Positions 1 to 10,871 of a stretch of DNA of 64,000 nucleotides are shown one piece after another. The notes below the pieces were generated by a model that had not been told where the DNA came from, made no database searches, and worked only from the letters and a program-made list of their open reading frames with translations. Source of the stretch: Clarkia xantiana subsp. parviflora. Its lineage: Eukaryota > Streptophyta > Magnoliopsida > Myrtales > Onagraceae. The stretch spans positions 3,700,001-3,764,000 of the forward strand of contig JAPTYO010000026.1 in NCBI GenBank assembly GCA_036873135.1. Reading direction: 5' to 3'. A program made the position numbers and the translations under genes. Position 1 is the first letter of the stretch. Each line of letters starts with the position of its first letter.

Positions 1-490
1 ACTCGGACTTTCTCGAGGTTATCAAGTTGAGTGGCATGGGAAATGTGCATTTTCATGCTACTCCAAGAGTTAGGTAAGGATCAGATCACGCATTGGACTT
101 TATGTTCCTCTGTCAAGATTTCTTCTGCCTACTTGAGTTCAGCAAGCATGTTAGACATATGTCTGATATGCTCCTTAATTGTGTGCTTTGGATTTATTTT
201 TTATGAGTCTAAAGCAATGTTTAACGATCGCCTCTGGGCAGTGGTGTAAACACCAAACCCTGCCTTAAGATCCCACAGGTCCATGGCAGACTCATAGTGA
301 TCATACCCATAGAGTAGTATGTCATCCTCAAGCAGTAACAGCAAGGCGGAACGGATCTCCTGATCCTTTGCATTCCATTCGTCATGGATTTTCTCTAGTA
401 AGATGCTCCAAACCTCTCATTTCAGTAATTACCATCCTCGCTCGCTTATTCCATATCTTATAATTGTTGCTGTTCAATCTCACTTTCTTG
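1..490 (-). pseudogene. gag: Copia gag remnant (UBN2-type), element A3
   Basis: On the minus strand this aligns with the N-terminal part of the better preserved gag at 52730-53573. It would encode the nucleic-acid-binding capsid protein of a Ty1/copia element (UBN2/retrotran_gag family). A short open reading frame on the plus strand at 31-249 is a shadow of it. The start lies near 490, just after the leader. The reading frame is broken by several small indels relative to the second copy, for example around 405-425, where a segment is missing. The C-terminal part, with any zinc knuckle, lies outside the window. This is a dead remnant. Confidence 0.75.
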
Positions 491-1942
491 TTCATTTAGG
501 AGATTACATTGCTGATCGAAGCCATTGCTAACACTTTGATAATCATGCAAAAATTACGTAGACAATAACATTTTGAGAAAGAATTGCATACATCAAATAT
601 CTATTAAGATTGAATCCGACAAATAATGATTCCTCAGTCATCTAAACCAACCGACCACCAGTAAACCAATGGAAGATGGCCGTGAAAGAGTTCACATTAC
701 CGCCGTTTTCAATCCAATAGATCAGTCTTTTAAAACAGTTTTAATCGCAAATTACCTGAACGTGAGTTTTAAACAAGTATACCCGATCTTGGCTTTCCCA
801 AGGCCCTTTGTATTTTGGAAAATATTCCGATGAATTCACTCATGCATATATAATTCTACTAACCATGTAAATTATCATACGCAAGTAACATTCATCAAAC
901 AAACCAAACTCATGCTTATGCGTCATGCGTCTAATGTTCCGAGGAACTCATTCTTGCATACATAATTATACTTCCAAGCAAATTATCAAATGCGGCTACA
1001 TCCTCAACATTCTAGCATACGTGCCAAATATGAATCATTCACATCCATCATACATATTTTGCGACTGGTTTTCGATTTTAAAATAATTTTAAACATTAGG
1101 GGCTAATTTGCAATTCATGCTTTTATACAAGCACGCAACATTATAGACATGAATCCTAGGCATTACCAACCATGACATCATGTCTATCCTAGTGCGCATT
1201 CCATATATTTAACCAGGGCTCCGCCGACAACATGCAGTATCCAGCTAGCTTGACTCAGTCAAGACAACAGTTCTATTCATGCCTAAATATATATATATTG
1301 AATAATAAAAAATTTCAATTCAGCCCTCTAATTAATCCAGTCCCAAAAACATGTATCTCCGAGATCCATCACCATAATCGAAACAAGACATAAAGGTCTT
1401 ACCGTTATGTAAATAACATCAAATCCATGAGCACTGTGTAAGCCATTTTAGGTTCTAAACATTTGGATTTTAAAATTTGACAACCATATTTAATTTAATA
1501 GACTTGAATTCGGTTTTGAAAATTCAGTTCGGTTCAGTCAATTTCGGTCCAGTTTGGTCCGGTTTGGTTCAGAAAAATCTCGGGTCCGGTTCTAATTTTA
1601 AAATCTGGTTCAGTCCGAACCGGTCCAATTAAAATAGGGTTTGATTCGGTTCAACACACAAAAACCGGTTCGGTTAGATCCACTTAGTTACCCCGGTCTG
1701 ACCCGACCCGACTAAGTCGAACCGATTGAGAAAATCCGGTTCGGTTTTATTTCTTCCCGGATTGACATAATGGACTGGCCCAATAGTTTAAAAATAAAAG
1801 GTTGGGCTGAAATGTTTACTTGTGGCCCAAGTAAGGTTTTAAAGACCAAAAATATTTAACTTAGCCATCAAGTAACATTTATTATATAAAATAATTTCCA
1901 ATATATTAAATATATATATATATATATTTCGGCTAAATCACT

Positions 1943-2025
<83 letters not shown>

Positions 2026-2196
2026 CCAAGATTCTATCTATAAGATTAAATTAATCAACAATATATATATATATATGTAAAATTCGGCTTATATATGTTA
2101 ATATATATTTATTTATTGTTAATATATTAAATAGGGTAACAAATATACTGACAATATATTTTCTCAATCTTTTAGGTAACTAAATATATCAATAAT
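491..2196 (-). other. Copia leader (5' untranslated region), distal part, element A3
   Basis: Non-coding. It is the inverted counterpart of about 3295-5465 in A1 and resembles 53574-54420 and 57057-58600. It contains a CCGAACCGG/GGTTCGG low-complexity zone (about 1500-1760), a long (TA)n tract and scattered homology blocks. No ORF in it resembles a protein. It ends abruptly at 2196, where A1 is inserted. Confidence 0.8.
1945..2024. repeat. (TA)n microsatellite
   Basis: About 40 uninterrupted TA units inside the A3 leader. Shorter TA runs sit nearby (about 1909-1927 and 2061-2076). The corresponding place in other leader copies also carries TA runs of different lengths, so this is an expandable spot in the leader. 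Confidence 0.95.
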
Positions 2197-2805
2197 TGTA
2201 AGCATATGGTGATGGGCGCCGTAATTGGTAGCCTAAAATATGTATAGTTTGCCTAAAGATATTAGGTAAATGTCACTTTAGGGTAATTGGGTTAGACCCA
2301 AATCCCAATTGACATGAAATGCCCAAATTATGGGCCTCCCCTATGCATGGCCGGCCGAAATAATATATGAGGGTAAAGTGGACTTCATTCCAGTTTGCTC
2401 CTCCTATAAATACATGGTGTTAGGGGATTTTTAGGGTTAATCACCATTCCATCATTCCCTCATTAGAGTGTTTTAGAGAGAAAAACCCTCCACCCCACAA
2501 CTGGGTATTTCGGCTGAACCTATATTCACCTAAGGTGTGCCGATTTTCTTTCTAAGCAAACACTCCAGAGATCTGTCCCTGTGCCAAGAATCTATCAGAG
2601 GCTTTGCTGTGGAGCTTGTACTCCGTAGGGCTTCTCTAACAAGAACCTCTACGGGTCCTGACCGGATGATCGTGAACTCCCTGCAGAAGGATCTAGGGAC
2701 TCCAGATCATCTTTGAGGTATGTGCGAAACTTCCGCTGCGTAATTTCGATTACTAGCATGTACCTTGATTTAGTATCCGTAGTGATTACTCCCCGTAATC
2801 TAACA
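2197..2805 (+). repeat. 5' LTR of A1 (LTR-A family)
   Basis: Begins TGTAAGCATATGG and ends TAATCTAACA (TG...CA). It is followed at once by a PBS. A TATA-like CCTATAAATA lies near 2403-2412. Related LTRs are at 15870-16506, 16980-17580 (minus), 49856-50455 and 59066-59664 (minus). Confidence 0.95.
2403..2412 (+). promoter_or_regulatory. TATA box of LTR-A
   Basis: CCTATAAATA lies in the middle of the 5' LTR, where the U3/R boundary of a roughly 600-bp copia LTR is expected. The same motif recurs in the other LTR-A copies, for example near 16076 and 50064. Confidence 0.6.
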
Positions 2806-2806
2806 G

Positions 2807-2818
2807 TGGTATCAGAGC
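2807..2818 (+). other. Primer binding site (initiator tRNA-Met type)
   Basis: TGGTATCAGAGC starts one base after the LTR end. This is the standard plant copia PBS, complementary to the 3' end of initiator methionine tRNA. Confidence 0.95.
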
Positions 2819-5472
2819 CTGTGTTAGGAGTTCATGATTTTGATAAATTGGCCTTCTTGAAGTTTAAAATTAAAAACTACGATTTTTAAAAGAAATATTT
2901 TATTTTTATTTTTGGGGTTGTTGGTGAATATGAAATTTTCATGATGTTCTTTGTTAATTTGATGTTCATGATCTTCAAGAAAAGTGTAATATTTATCAAA
3001 ATCAAACATTGGATTGTAGATCTTATTAAAATTTGATATTGAAATTTGACCAATTTCTCCCAATTTGATGTTGTTAGCCGAAACCCTAGGTAAATTACAA
3101 GGTAAAATTTTAAATTTTTTAAGCACAAAGGGACAGAATTTTCGGCACAAATTTTTAATTATATTGTTTACCATATTTTAATTTTTTTAATTAAGGTAAA
3201 AATATATCTATAGTTGGGAACATTAGGATATATTCACATTAATATATAGAAATATATATAACTATCAATATATCTGAATATTTAATAGGATTAAAGATAT
3301 TATTGATAGATTTATTTGCCTAAAAGATTGAGAAAATTTATTGTCAGTATATTTGTTACCCTATTTAAGATATTGACACTAAATATATATATTATATAAT
3401 GTGCCGATTTTTTTATATATACACATATATGTATTGTTGATTGATTTAATCGTAAAAATAGAATCTTAGCAATAAATATATATATATGTTTTAATATGGT
3501 TCGAAATTTATATATATATATATATATTTTTTTTTTTTAATATTGGAAATTATTTTATATAATTAATGTTACTTGGTGGCTAAGTAAAGTATTTTTGGAC
3601 TTTAAAACCCTACTTGGGCCACAAGTAAACATTTCGGCCAAACTTTTAATATTTTAAACTATTGGGCCGGTCCAATATGTCAAATCGAGACGAAATAAAA
3701 CCGAACCGGGTTTTCTCAATCAGTTCGACTTAATCGGGTGGGGTCGGACCGGGGTAACTAAGTGGATCTAACCAAAATGGTTTTGCGTGTTGAACCGAAC
3801 CGAACCCTATTTTTAATTGGACCGGTTCGTACCGAACCTGATTTTAAAATTAAAATCGGACCGAACCAAATTTTAAATTGGACTGAAGCGAACCGCATTT
3901 ATCCGAACCGGACCCGAATAAGATTTTTAGACCGGATTGAACCGGACCAAACCAGACCAAAATTGACTGAACCAAAATAATTTTCAAAAACGAATTCAAG
4001 TCAATTAAATAAAATAGGGTGGTCAAGTTTTAAAATCCAAATGTTTTTGAACCTCCAAATGGACTTCATAGTGCTCATAGGGTTGCTAACATTTATGCCT
4101 TGTTTCGATTATGGGGATGGATCTCGGAGATACATGTTTTTGGGACTGGTATAATTAGAGGGCTGAATTGCAATTGTTTATTATTCAATAGGGTTAATAG
4201 TTCTTTTGGTCCATGATATTTGACAACTTTTGGGTTTTGGTCAATGATGTTTTTTTTTTACCTAGTTTTGGTACCATATGTTTGCAGATTTTTTCTAGTT
4301 TTGGTCTAACCGTTACATTCCGTTCATTTTTTGACAAGTTTAAGTCACGTGATCAACTCTAAACTTTAAATTTAGTCCCTCTAATACTTTTTTAACCTCT
4401 TTTTTGTTCAATTTAGTCCCGAAGTTTCAAAATTGACCCCAATTGGACAATAGGTCCAATTGAATTTTTGAAATTTCGGGACTAAATTGAACAAAAAAAG
4501 GTTAGGAAAGTATTAGAGGGACTAAATTGAACAAAATTGAAAGTTTATGGTGGATCACGTGACTTGTACATGTCAAAAAATGGACGGAATGTAACAGTCG
4601 GACCAAAACTAGAAAAAATCTGCAAACATATGGTACCAAAACTAGGAAAAAAAACACCATGGACCAAAACTAAAAAATGGTCAAAAATCATGGACCAAAA
4701 GACCTATTAACCCTATTCAATATATATATATGCAGGATTAGAAATGTTGTCTTGACTTAGTCAAGCTAGCTGGATATTACATGTTCTGGGCTGAGCCCTA
4801 GTTAAATATATGGAATGCGCACTAGGATAGACGTGCTGTTATGGTTGGAAATGCCTAGGATTCATGTCTAGAATGCTGCGTAATTGAATATAAGCATGAA
4901 TTGAAAATCAGCCCCTAATGTTTTAAATAATTTTAAAATCGAAACCAGACGCCAAATATGTATGATGGATGTGAATGATCATGTTTCACGTATGCTAGCC
5001 GCATTTGATAATATACTTGGAAGTAGAATTCAGTATGTAAGCATGATTTCCTCAGAACATTAGACGCATGACGCGTAAGCATGAGTGTGGTTTGTGTGAC
5101 GAATGTTACTTGCGTATGATAATTTACATGGTTAGTAGAATTATATATGCATGAGTGACTTCATCGGAATATTTTTCCAAAATAAAAAGGGCCTTGGGAA
5201 AGCCAAGATCGGGTATGCTTGTTTTAAAATTCTCGTTCCGGTAATTTGCGATTAAAACCGTTTTAAAAGACCGATCTATTGGATTGAAAACAACGGTAAT
5301 GTGAAATCTTTCACAATCATCTTCCATTGGTTTACTGGTGGTCGGTTGGTTCAGATGACTAAGCAATCGTTATTTATCGGATTCAATCTTAATAGATATC
5401 TGGTGTATGCAATTGTTTCTTAAAATGTTATTGTCTTCCTAATTTTGCATAACCATCAATGTGCTAGTTTTC
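2819..5472 (+). other. Copia leader of A1
   Basis: About 2.65 kb without a credible gene, AT-rich, between PBS and gag. It contains TA runs near 3370-3530, a CCGAACC low-complexity zone (about 3665-3975) and the MITE at 4191-4713. From about 3295 on it is the inverted counterpart of 491-2196. The ORFs predicted in it are low-complexity (for example 3762-3980, which encodes the CCGAACC repeat) and do not look like proteins. Confidence 0.85.
4191..4713. mobile_element. Mutator-type MITE (copy 1)
   Basis: A 523-bp foldback element starting GGGTTAATAG and ending CTATTAACCC. It is flanked by a perfect 9-bp duplication, TATTCAATA (4182-4190 and 4714-4722). The two halves are largely inverted repeats of each other and there is no ORF. 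The 9-bp duplication is the Mutator-superfamily signature. A second copy lies at 61932-62445. Confidence 0.92.
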
Positions 5473-6106
5473 ATGGCTGACCCTGTACAGTTCTACAAAC
5501 CACGCAATCTGGACAACATGGATTACGATGCATGGAGATATAATGTTATGGATCTTCTGAATCGCTGCGGATCTGGACGATCAGGTCAATCCGGCGGGGG
5601 ATAGGTTGAGCTTGGACGAATACAAAAACCCACATGAAAGCAACGATAAGAAAATGTTGAGGAAGGATCGTAATGCACGAGAGTTGGTTCTCTCGCAGCT
5701 GTCAACAGAAGTAGAAGAAGAGTTTACACAACTCAGCGCATTTCATCTTTGGTGTGCCATATACCTTCGCTTCGGTAAGGGTAAGGTCGCTGAAGCTAGA
5801 GCCTTGATGGTGGAATACTTCAGTATTCTATGCAGTGATGACGACATAATAGCCTATCATGATCCCGCTGATGAGTTGGACGTATGCACACGAGCTCAGA
5901 AGGTAATGAGAATGTTTCCTCTTTCATGGTTTGTTAACGAGAAAGGCCTAACGCGTTTGATCAAATCGATTAAAACGACGATAGACATCTTCGAAACAGA
6001 TGATAAAGAAGGAAATTTTCCAAATGAGCCTGAGGCAATCGATGAGAGATTCATCGGTATGCTGAAATGCTTGGCAACCCCGAGCAAAAAGAAGTCTAAA
6101 CGATGA
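5473..6106 (+). pseudogene. gag: Copia gag of A1 (frameshifted)
   Basis: Starts at ATG 5473 (protein start MADPVQFYKP), after a tryptophan-containing stretch, DYDAWRYNVMDLL, typical of the N-terminus of plant copia capsid proteins (DUF4219/UBN2-like). The frame hits a stop near 5604. A one-base frameshift near 5565-5570 joins it to a second frame that stays open to 6106 (ending SKKKSKR). A homologous, more decayed copy lies at 41702-42320. It differs from the gag genes at 52730-53573 and 56247-57056, although the leader upstream is shared. No zinc knuckle is visible. It would be capsid, not enzyme. Confidence 0.7.
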
Positions 6107-7180
6107 TCCGATGCTTTACTCACCATGATATCAGTACCTTTTAGGTACATTTAGGTTAAGACAACTAGTCCATCAAACTTCTTCATGGTTGCTTCAAGTT
6201 TGAGATCTGAGACCCCAGTATTGTTCAGTGTTGGTTTTTCTATTTGTTTAATTTATGATTTTGGAATACATTGTTTCGGTTTCATTGAACAAAGTAGTTA
6301 CCTTTCGATTCGAAAAGAGTTCAACTTATCAAGATTAATCGACTCGGTTAAAAACGGGATCGATTCGAAATAAGTAAATAACAAAAAAAAAACATGACAT
6401 CATTGCCATTAAATCCATCGATTGCGTCACTCTAAGAATTAATCGATTAAAACCGTTTCTTTATTACTCCATTGAATGAAATAAACTATAATGATAATAC
6501 ATGTGCGAAACCGATTGGATTAAATTGTACTAAATTCATAAATGAAACGATTTAACCAAAGGTTAAACTGGGGTAAGTTGCGCCTCGCGCAGATGGACCT
6601 CGAAAGAGGAACACATCGTTTCAAAGTATGAGTTTAATAATGAAGTATTTAAATGATGATGTGCTGAATTTTCGTTTGCATTCCTTCGGAAATAACTTAT
6701 TGATAACGTTTACATCGGTAGGAAGTAGGCTTCGAAAGCTACTACGACCTTGTAAAAGTATCGACTGACGCATAAGGTAAAAACCCGAAATGCTCATATC
6801 AGAGATGGGATAAAATCTCTGAAATAAGTTAGCAAACGAAGAAGGATGAAGTCGGTTAAACGAACGATTTTCCTTCCGTACGCCTTGAACGATAAGTCAG
6901 GCTAAGCATTCAAATCAAATGACACACTTCTAAAGGCATAGTTTGCAAACATAATGTTGTAGTCATTTCGCCAAACGTTCCCTATGGGATGATGGGAAAG
7001 TGATTCAGATTACTGTAAAACTATGTTCCATCATAATCGGGAAAACACCCCGCCATAAAAGCTGAAGAATGATAATGGGTTAAATCATATCACCATGCGG
7101 CATTATTTTGCGCATTAAACACATATATAGGACAAGAGTATGCGAATTACTCTATGAAAAGTACATGTTTACAGCTAGAA
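6107..7180 (+). other. Non-coding spacer in place of copia protease/integrase
   Basis: About 1.07 kb with stops in all frames. The same sequence occurs in A2 (about 42320-43040), inverted in A5 (about 51760-52700) and inverted in A7 (about 62830-63290), always in the interval where protease and integrase should be. I recognise no protein or RNA in it. Shared blocks include the zone around 6545-6660 and 6820-6950. Confidence 0.7.
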
Positions 7181-7669
7181 AAATGGTGCCGTGGTCGAAC
7201 ATGAGACATTACATACTTGAGGACGAATTTTCCGATGCATTGATGGTTTCAGTACAATGAGTCTTGATCAAACAAAAAAGGGATATTACTGACACCAGGT
7301 CCCACTTAATTCGAGTGGGAGAGATTTGAACCAGCAACTCAAGTGAATAACATGGTAAATGATAATGGGAACATTTTCATTATAAATCCAGTGGGACGAA
7401 TAAACTCCTTCCACACGAAATTACTGTTGCTGTTGAGACGAATCAAGTTGAACCTGATTATCATAATGCTGAACCATGATTGCCACATCTACCTTTAGTA
7501 CCCATTGTTCCCAGTGGGTGTGATCCAAAAAACTTGGTTCCAGATCCTAGTGATCAAGGAATTCATCTTGAAAGTAAAATTCTGAGACCGAGAAGTCGTA
7601 TAAGGAAAGTTGTCGGTTATGGTTAAAGCACTCCTCTTGTACCCAATAGAAGTGATGCTCCGATAAGAA
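7181..7669 (+). pseudogene. pol: Copia pol linker remnant (between integrase and RT) of A1
   Basis: In broken frames this matches the integrase-RT linker that is better preserved at 54567-54971 (minus): first an acidic part, then a Pro/Ser-rich repeat-like part with motifs such as 'PSDQGIHL'. It ends at 7669, where it joins gypsy-1 internal sequence. The RT and RNase H that should follow are missing. The junction shares only about three bases (CAT) with both partners, which fits end joining after a deletion. Confidence 0.65.
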
Positions 7670-7671
7670 CC

Positions 7672-10308
7672 ATGGAGGCTTACGTGGACGATATGCTGGT
7701 GAAGTCCCGACAAGCTGAGGATCATGTGCACAACCTAGCCACGGCGTTTGAGCGGATGAGGCTTCATCAGGTTCGCTTGAACCCGACCAAGTGCGCCTTC
7801 GGAGTCCACTCGGGGAAGTTTTTGGGCTTTATGGTAAGACAACGAGGAATTGAGGTGAACCCTGAGAAGCTGAGGGAAATCGAGGAGATGAAGTCTCCGA
7901 TAAACCATCGGGAGGTGCAGATGCTGAATGGCCGACTGGCTGCAATGAATCGCTTCATGTCCAAGGCAAGTGACCGATCTATGCCGTTTTTTGAAGTTTT
8001 GAGGGCCAACAAGAAGTTTGAGTGGACTGCCAAGTGTGAAGAGGCGTTCCAGGCACTCAAGCAGCACCTTCGCACTCTCCCGCCATTAGCGAAACCGATC
8101 CCAGGCGAGCCGCTCTATCTATATTTGGCTATTTCTGAATTTGCCATTAGCTCTGTGTTAGTGAAGGTTGTCGAGGGTAATCAAGTCCCAGTTTATTATG
8201 TAAGCAAGGCGTTTGCCAAATCTGAAATGAATTATCCCGACGTTGAGAAGTATCTCTTTGCGTTGATTATTACTGCTCGGAAGCTGAGGCCTTACTTCCA
8301 TGCGCATGAGATTACCATGTTGACGAATCAACCTCTGAAGCATTTTTTGAACCGACCTGATGCGTCGGGGAGATTAGTGAAATGGGAAGTCGAGCTTAGT
8401 GAGTTTCGCATACACTTTGCTCCGAGAACGGCTATTAAGGGCCAGGCGTTGGCGGATTTCATAGCAGAGTCTACAGCCCCCGATCTGGAAGAAGCGGGCC
8501 CTGTAGAGCGGGCAACCATGGAGGTCCCGATAGCAGAGCAACCAGAATTGGCAGAGCAATCAGAACAGCCAAATGAGGAAAATACTTGGGAAATGTACAC
8601 GGATGGCTCTTCGAGTTCAGATGGATCAGGAGCAGGGTTCGTGTTGATACCACCAGGCGGGGGTGAGCCCCTTCGATATGCTTTGGCCCTAACGTTTAGA
8701 GCCACAAACAACGAAGCTGAGTATGAGGCTCTCATCACAGGCCTCAAAATTGCCAAAGGTACGGGAGTTGCTCACTTACGGGTGAAATGTGACGCGGGCC
8801 TGATCGTGAATCAAGTCCAAGGACGATATGAGGCGAAGAGCCCGATGATGAGAAAGTACCTTCGCGAGGTGCAAGTCTTGAAGGAGAGCTTCAAAAGTTT
8901 CGACATCGAGGCGATCCCGAGGGAGGAAAACGTGGAAGCAGATGCCTTGAGTAAATTCGCCTTGGGGGCACCCCTAGAGGAAAATCGGAATGTGCACTTT
9001 CTGGAGAAGGTGATCTTGTCGACCACCGACCCGTCGGAGGTGTGTGCTATTGGAGCAGGATCAGAGGAGGAACCCACTTGGATGACCCCGATAGTCCTGT
9101 ACCTGACTACGGGGGCAGTCCCCGATAATGAAGTGGTAGCTGACAGGATACGCCGGATCGCGGTTAATTACGTGGTACTGGATAATCAGCTGTACAAAAA
9201 GGGTTGGTTCTCGACTCCTTACTTGAAATGTGTGGCTGAGCCCGACACAAGTCGAATCCTGAGGGAGGTGCATGAAGGGGTCGCGGCTTGTCACGAAGGG
9301 GCCCGATCCATTATGAGGAAGGTGTTGAATCTGGGCTATTATTGGCCTACGATGAGCAAGGAGGCGACGGCGTTGGTCCGATCCTGTGATGCGTGCCAGA
9401 GGTATGCCCCGATTATTGCGGCTCGGGCTGCTAATCTGACGTCAATCAAGAGTGCTTGGCCCTTCGCGCAGTGGGGCATCGACTTGGTGAGACCTCTCCC
9501 GCAGGCACAAGGTCAGTGTAAGTATTTGTTTGTGGCTATCGATTATTTTTCGAAATGGATAGAAGCTAAGGCATTGGCCAAGACAACGGGGAACCAGATC
9601 GTCAAGTTTCTTCAGACCCATATTGTATCCAGATACGGGATTCCTAAGGTGGTGATCAGCGATAATGGTTCACCGTTTAACGGGGCTCAAGTGAAGGAGT
9701 ATTTGGAGGAGTTGAATATCGAGCATCGGACAGCCTCTGTCCATCATGCTCAGACTAATGGCCAGGTGGAGTCAGCCAACAAAATCGTGATGGATGGCCT
9801 GAAGAAGAGGGTCTATGCTTTGAAGGGCAAATGGCTGAACGAGCTGGAAAACGTACTTTGGGCTGTTAGAACGACACCCAAATGATCAAATGGGGAGACT
9901 CCGTTTGGCCTTGTTTATGGCACGGAGGCTGTTGCTCCCGTGGAGGTAGCTGTGGCGTCCCATCGGATGAGATATTATGAGCCTTTGACGAATGATGAAA
10001 TGAGAGGTCTGGACTTGCTTGAGGAAAAGAGGCGGGAAGCCGATGAAGTCCAGGCTCGAATGCGTTTGGCGACGGCTAGATATTACAACCGGCGAGTTAA
10101 GTCCCGACAATTCTTCGTCGGAGAACTAGTTTGGCGTCGGAATGAGTTTACCCTTTTGGATCGGATCAACAAGATGTCACCAAAATGAGAAGGACCTTAC
10201 AAGGTCGTGGGGATGCCAGCTCCGAATGCATACAAGTTGGAAGACCTCGATGGCAGAGTATTGAAGCATTCTTTCAGTGGCGAACACTTGAAGAAATGTC
10301 ATGCTTGA
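7672..10308 (+). pseudogene. pol: Gypsy-1 pol: RT tail, RNase H, archaeal-type RNase H, integrase
   Basis: Open for 737 codons (7672-9885), then interrupted by TGA at 9883-9885 and 10186-10188; it ends at TGA 10306-10308. Domains by residue from 7672: RT with YVDD at 4-7; RT-linked RNase H about 115-250; second RNase H about 305-435, with candidate acidic residues D311 (YTDGSS), D374 and D424; integrase zinc region with CDAC near 572-575; integrase core with D604, D664 and E700 (35 residues between the last two, the canonical spacing). After the first stop the frame continues with the integrase C-terminal domain. Where gypsy-2 reads Arg and Trp, gypsy-1 has the two stops, so both look like point mutations, the first CGA to TGA. 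The role would be reverse transcription and integration; this copy is dead. Confidence 0.92.
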
Positions 10309-10760
10309 TAAAAGTCGCCTTAAGTGGTGCCCGATGAAAGTCGCCTTAAGTGGTGCCCGATGTAAAATCGCCTTAAGTGGTGTAAGTTGTTTATCGTTTG
10401 ATTTGATGTAAACAGATTATGTGCCATCAATAAATAAAGAGGTTGCTTCCGATCAGAATTGTTCTTGGAAGACCTCGATGCTCACTTAAGTGGTGCACGA
10501 GATTAAGTCGCCTTAAGTGGTGCACGAGATTAATTCGCCTTAAGTGGTGCACGAGATTAAGTCGCCTTAAGTGGTGCACGAGATTAAGTCGTCTTAAGTG
10601 ATGCATGGTTCTTGGATTTATTCTAAGTGTTCAAAAGTCGCCTTAAGTGGTGCACGGTATTAAGTCGCCTTAGCTGGTGCAAGTGGTTAAATCGTCTTAA
10701 GTGATGTGTGAAAATGTCATAAGTGTCGAGGTTTCGCCTTAAGTAAGCATAGTTAAGTCG
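10309..10760 (+). repeat. Tandem repeat between pol and antisense ORF (gypsy-1)
   Basis: About 15 imperfect copies of a roughly 26-30 bp unit built on CGCCTTAAGTGGTG, often followed by CACGAGATTAAGT. It begins right at the pol stop. The same motif, inverted, fills the equivalent place in gypsy-2 (20961-21500). Confidence 0.9.
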
Positions 10761-10871
10761 CTTGGAAGAAGTGCAATGAAAAATCGGAGAGATAGTCTGA
10801 TATTAATGGGGGCTCAAAGGCCCGAGGATTACAAAATGAGGGAAAATACAAGGACTCTAAAGATAAAGCAT

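Noticed and set aside
1945..2024. TA tract as an origin or matrix attachment site
   Set aside because: A simple TA microsatellite of variable length in several leader copies explains it; nothing else supports a function.
3762..3980. Small ORF rich in Pro/Asn/Arg/Thr in the A1 leader
   Set aside because: It encodes the CCGAACC low-complexity zone and is not kept in the other leader copies.
8328..8756. A 142-codon minus-strand ORF inside gypsy-1 pol (and similar ones at 7735-8067 and 8811-9077)
   Set aside because: They lie opposite well-supported RT and RNase H coding sequence and show no domain; they are shadows.
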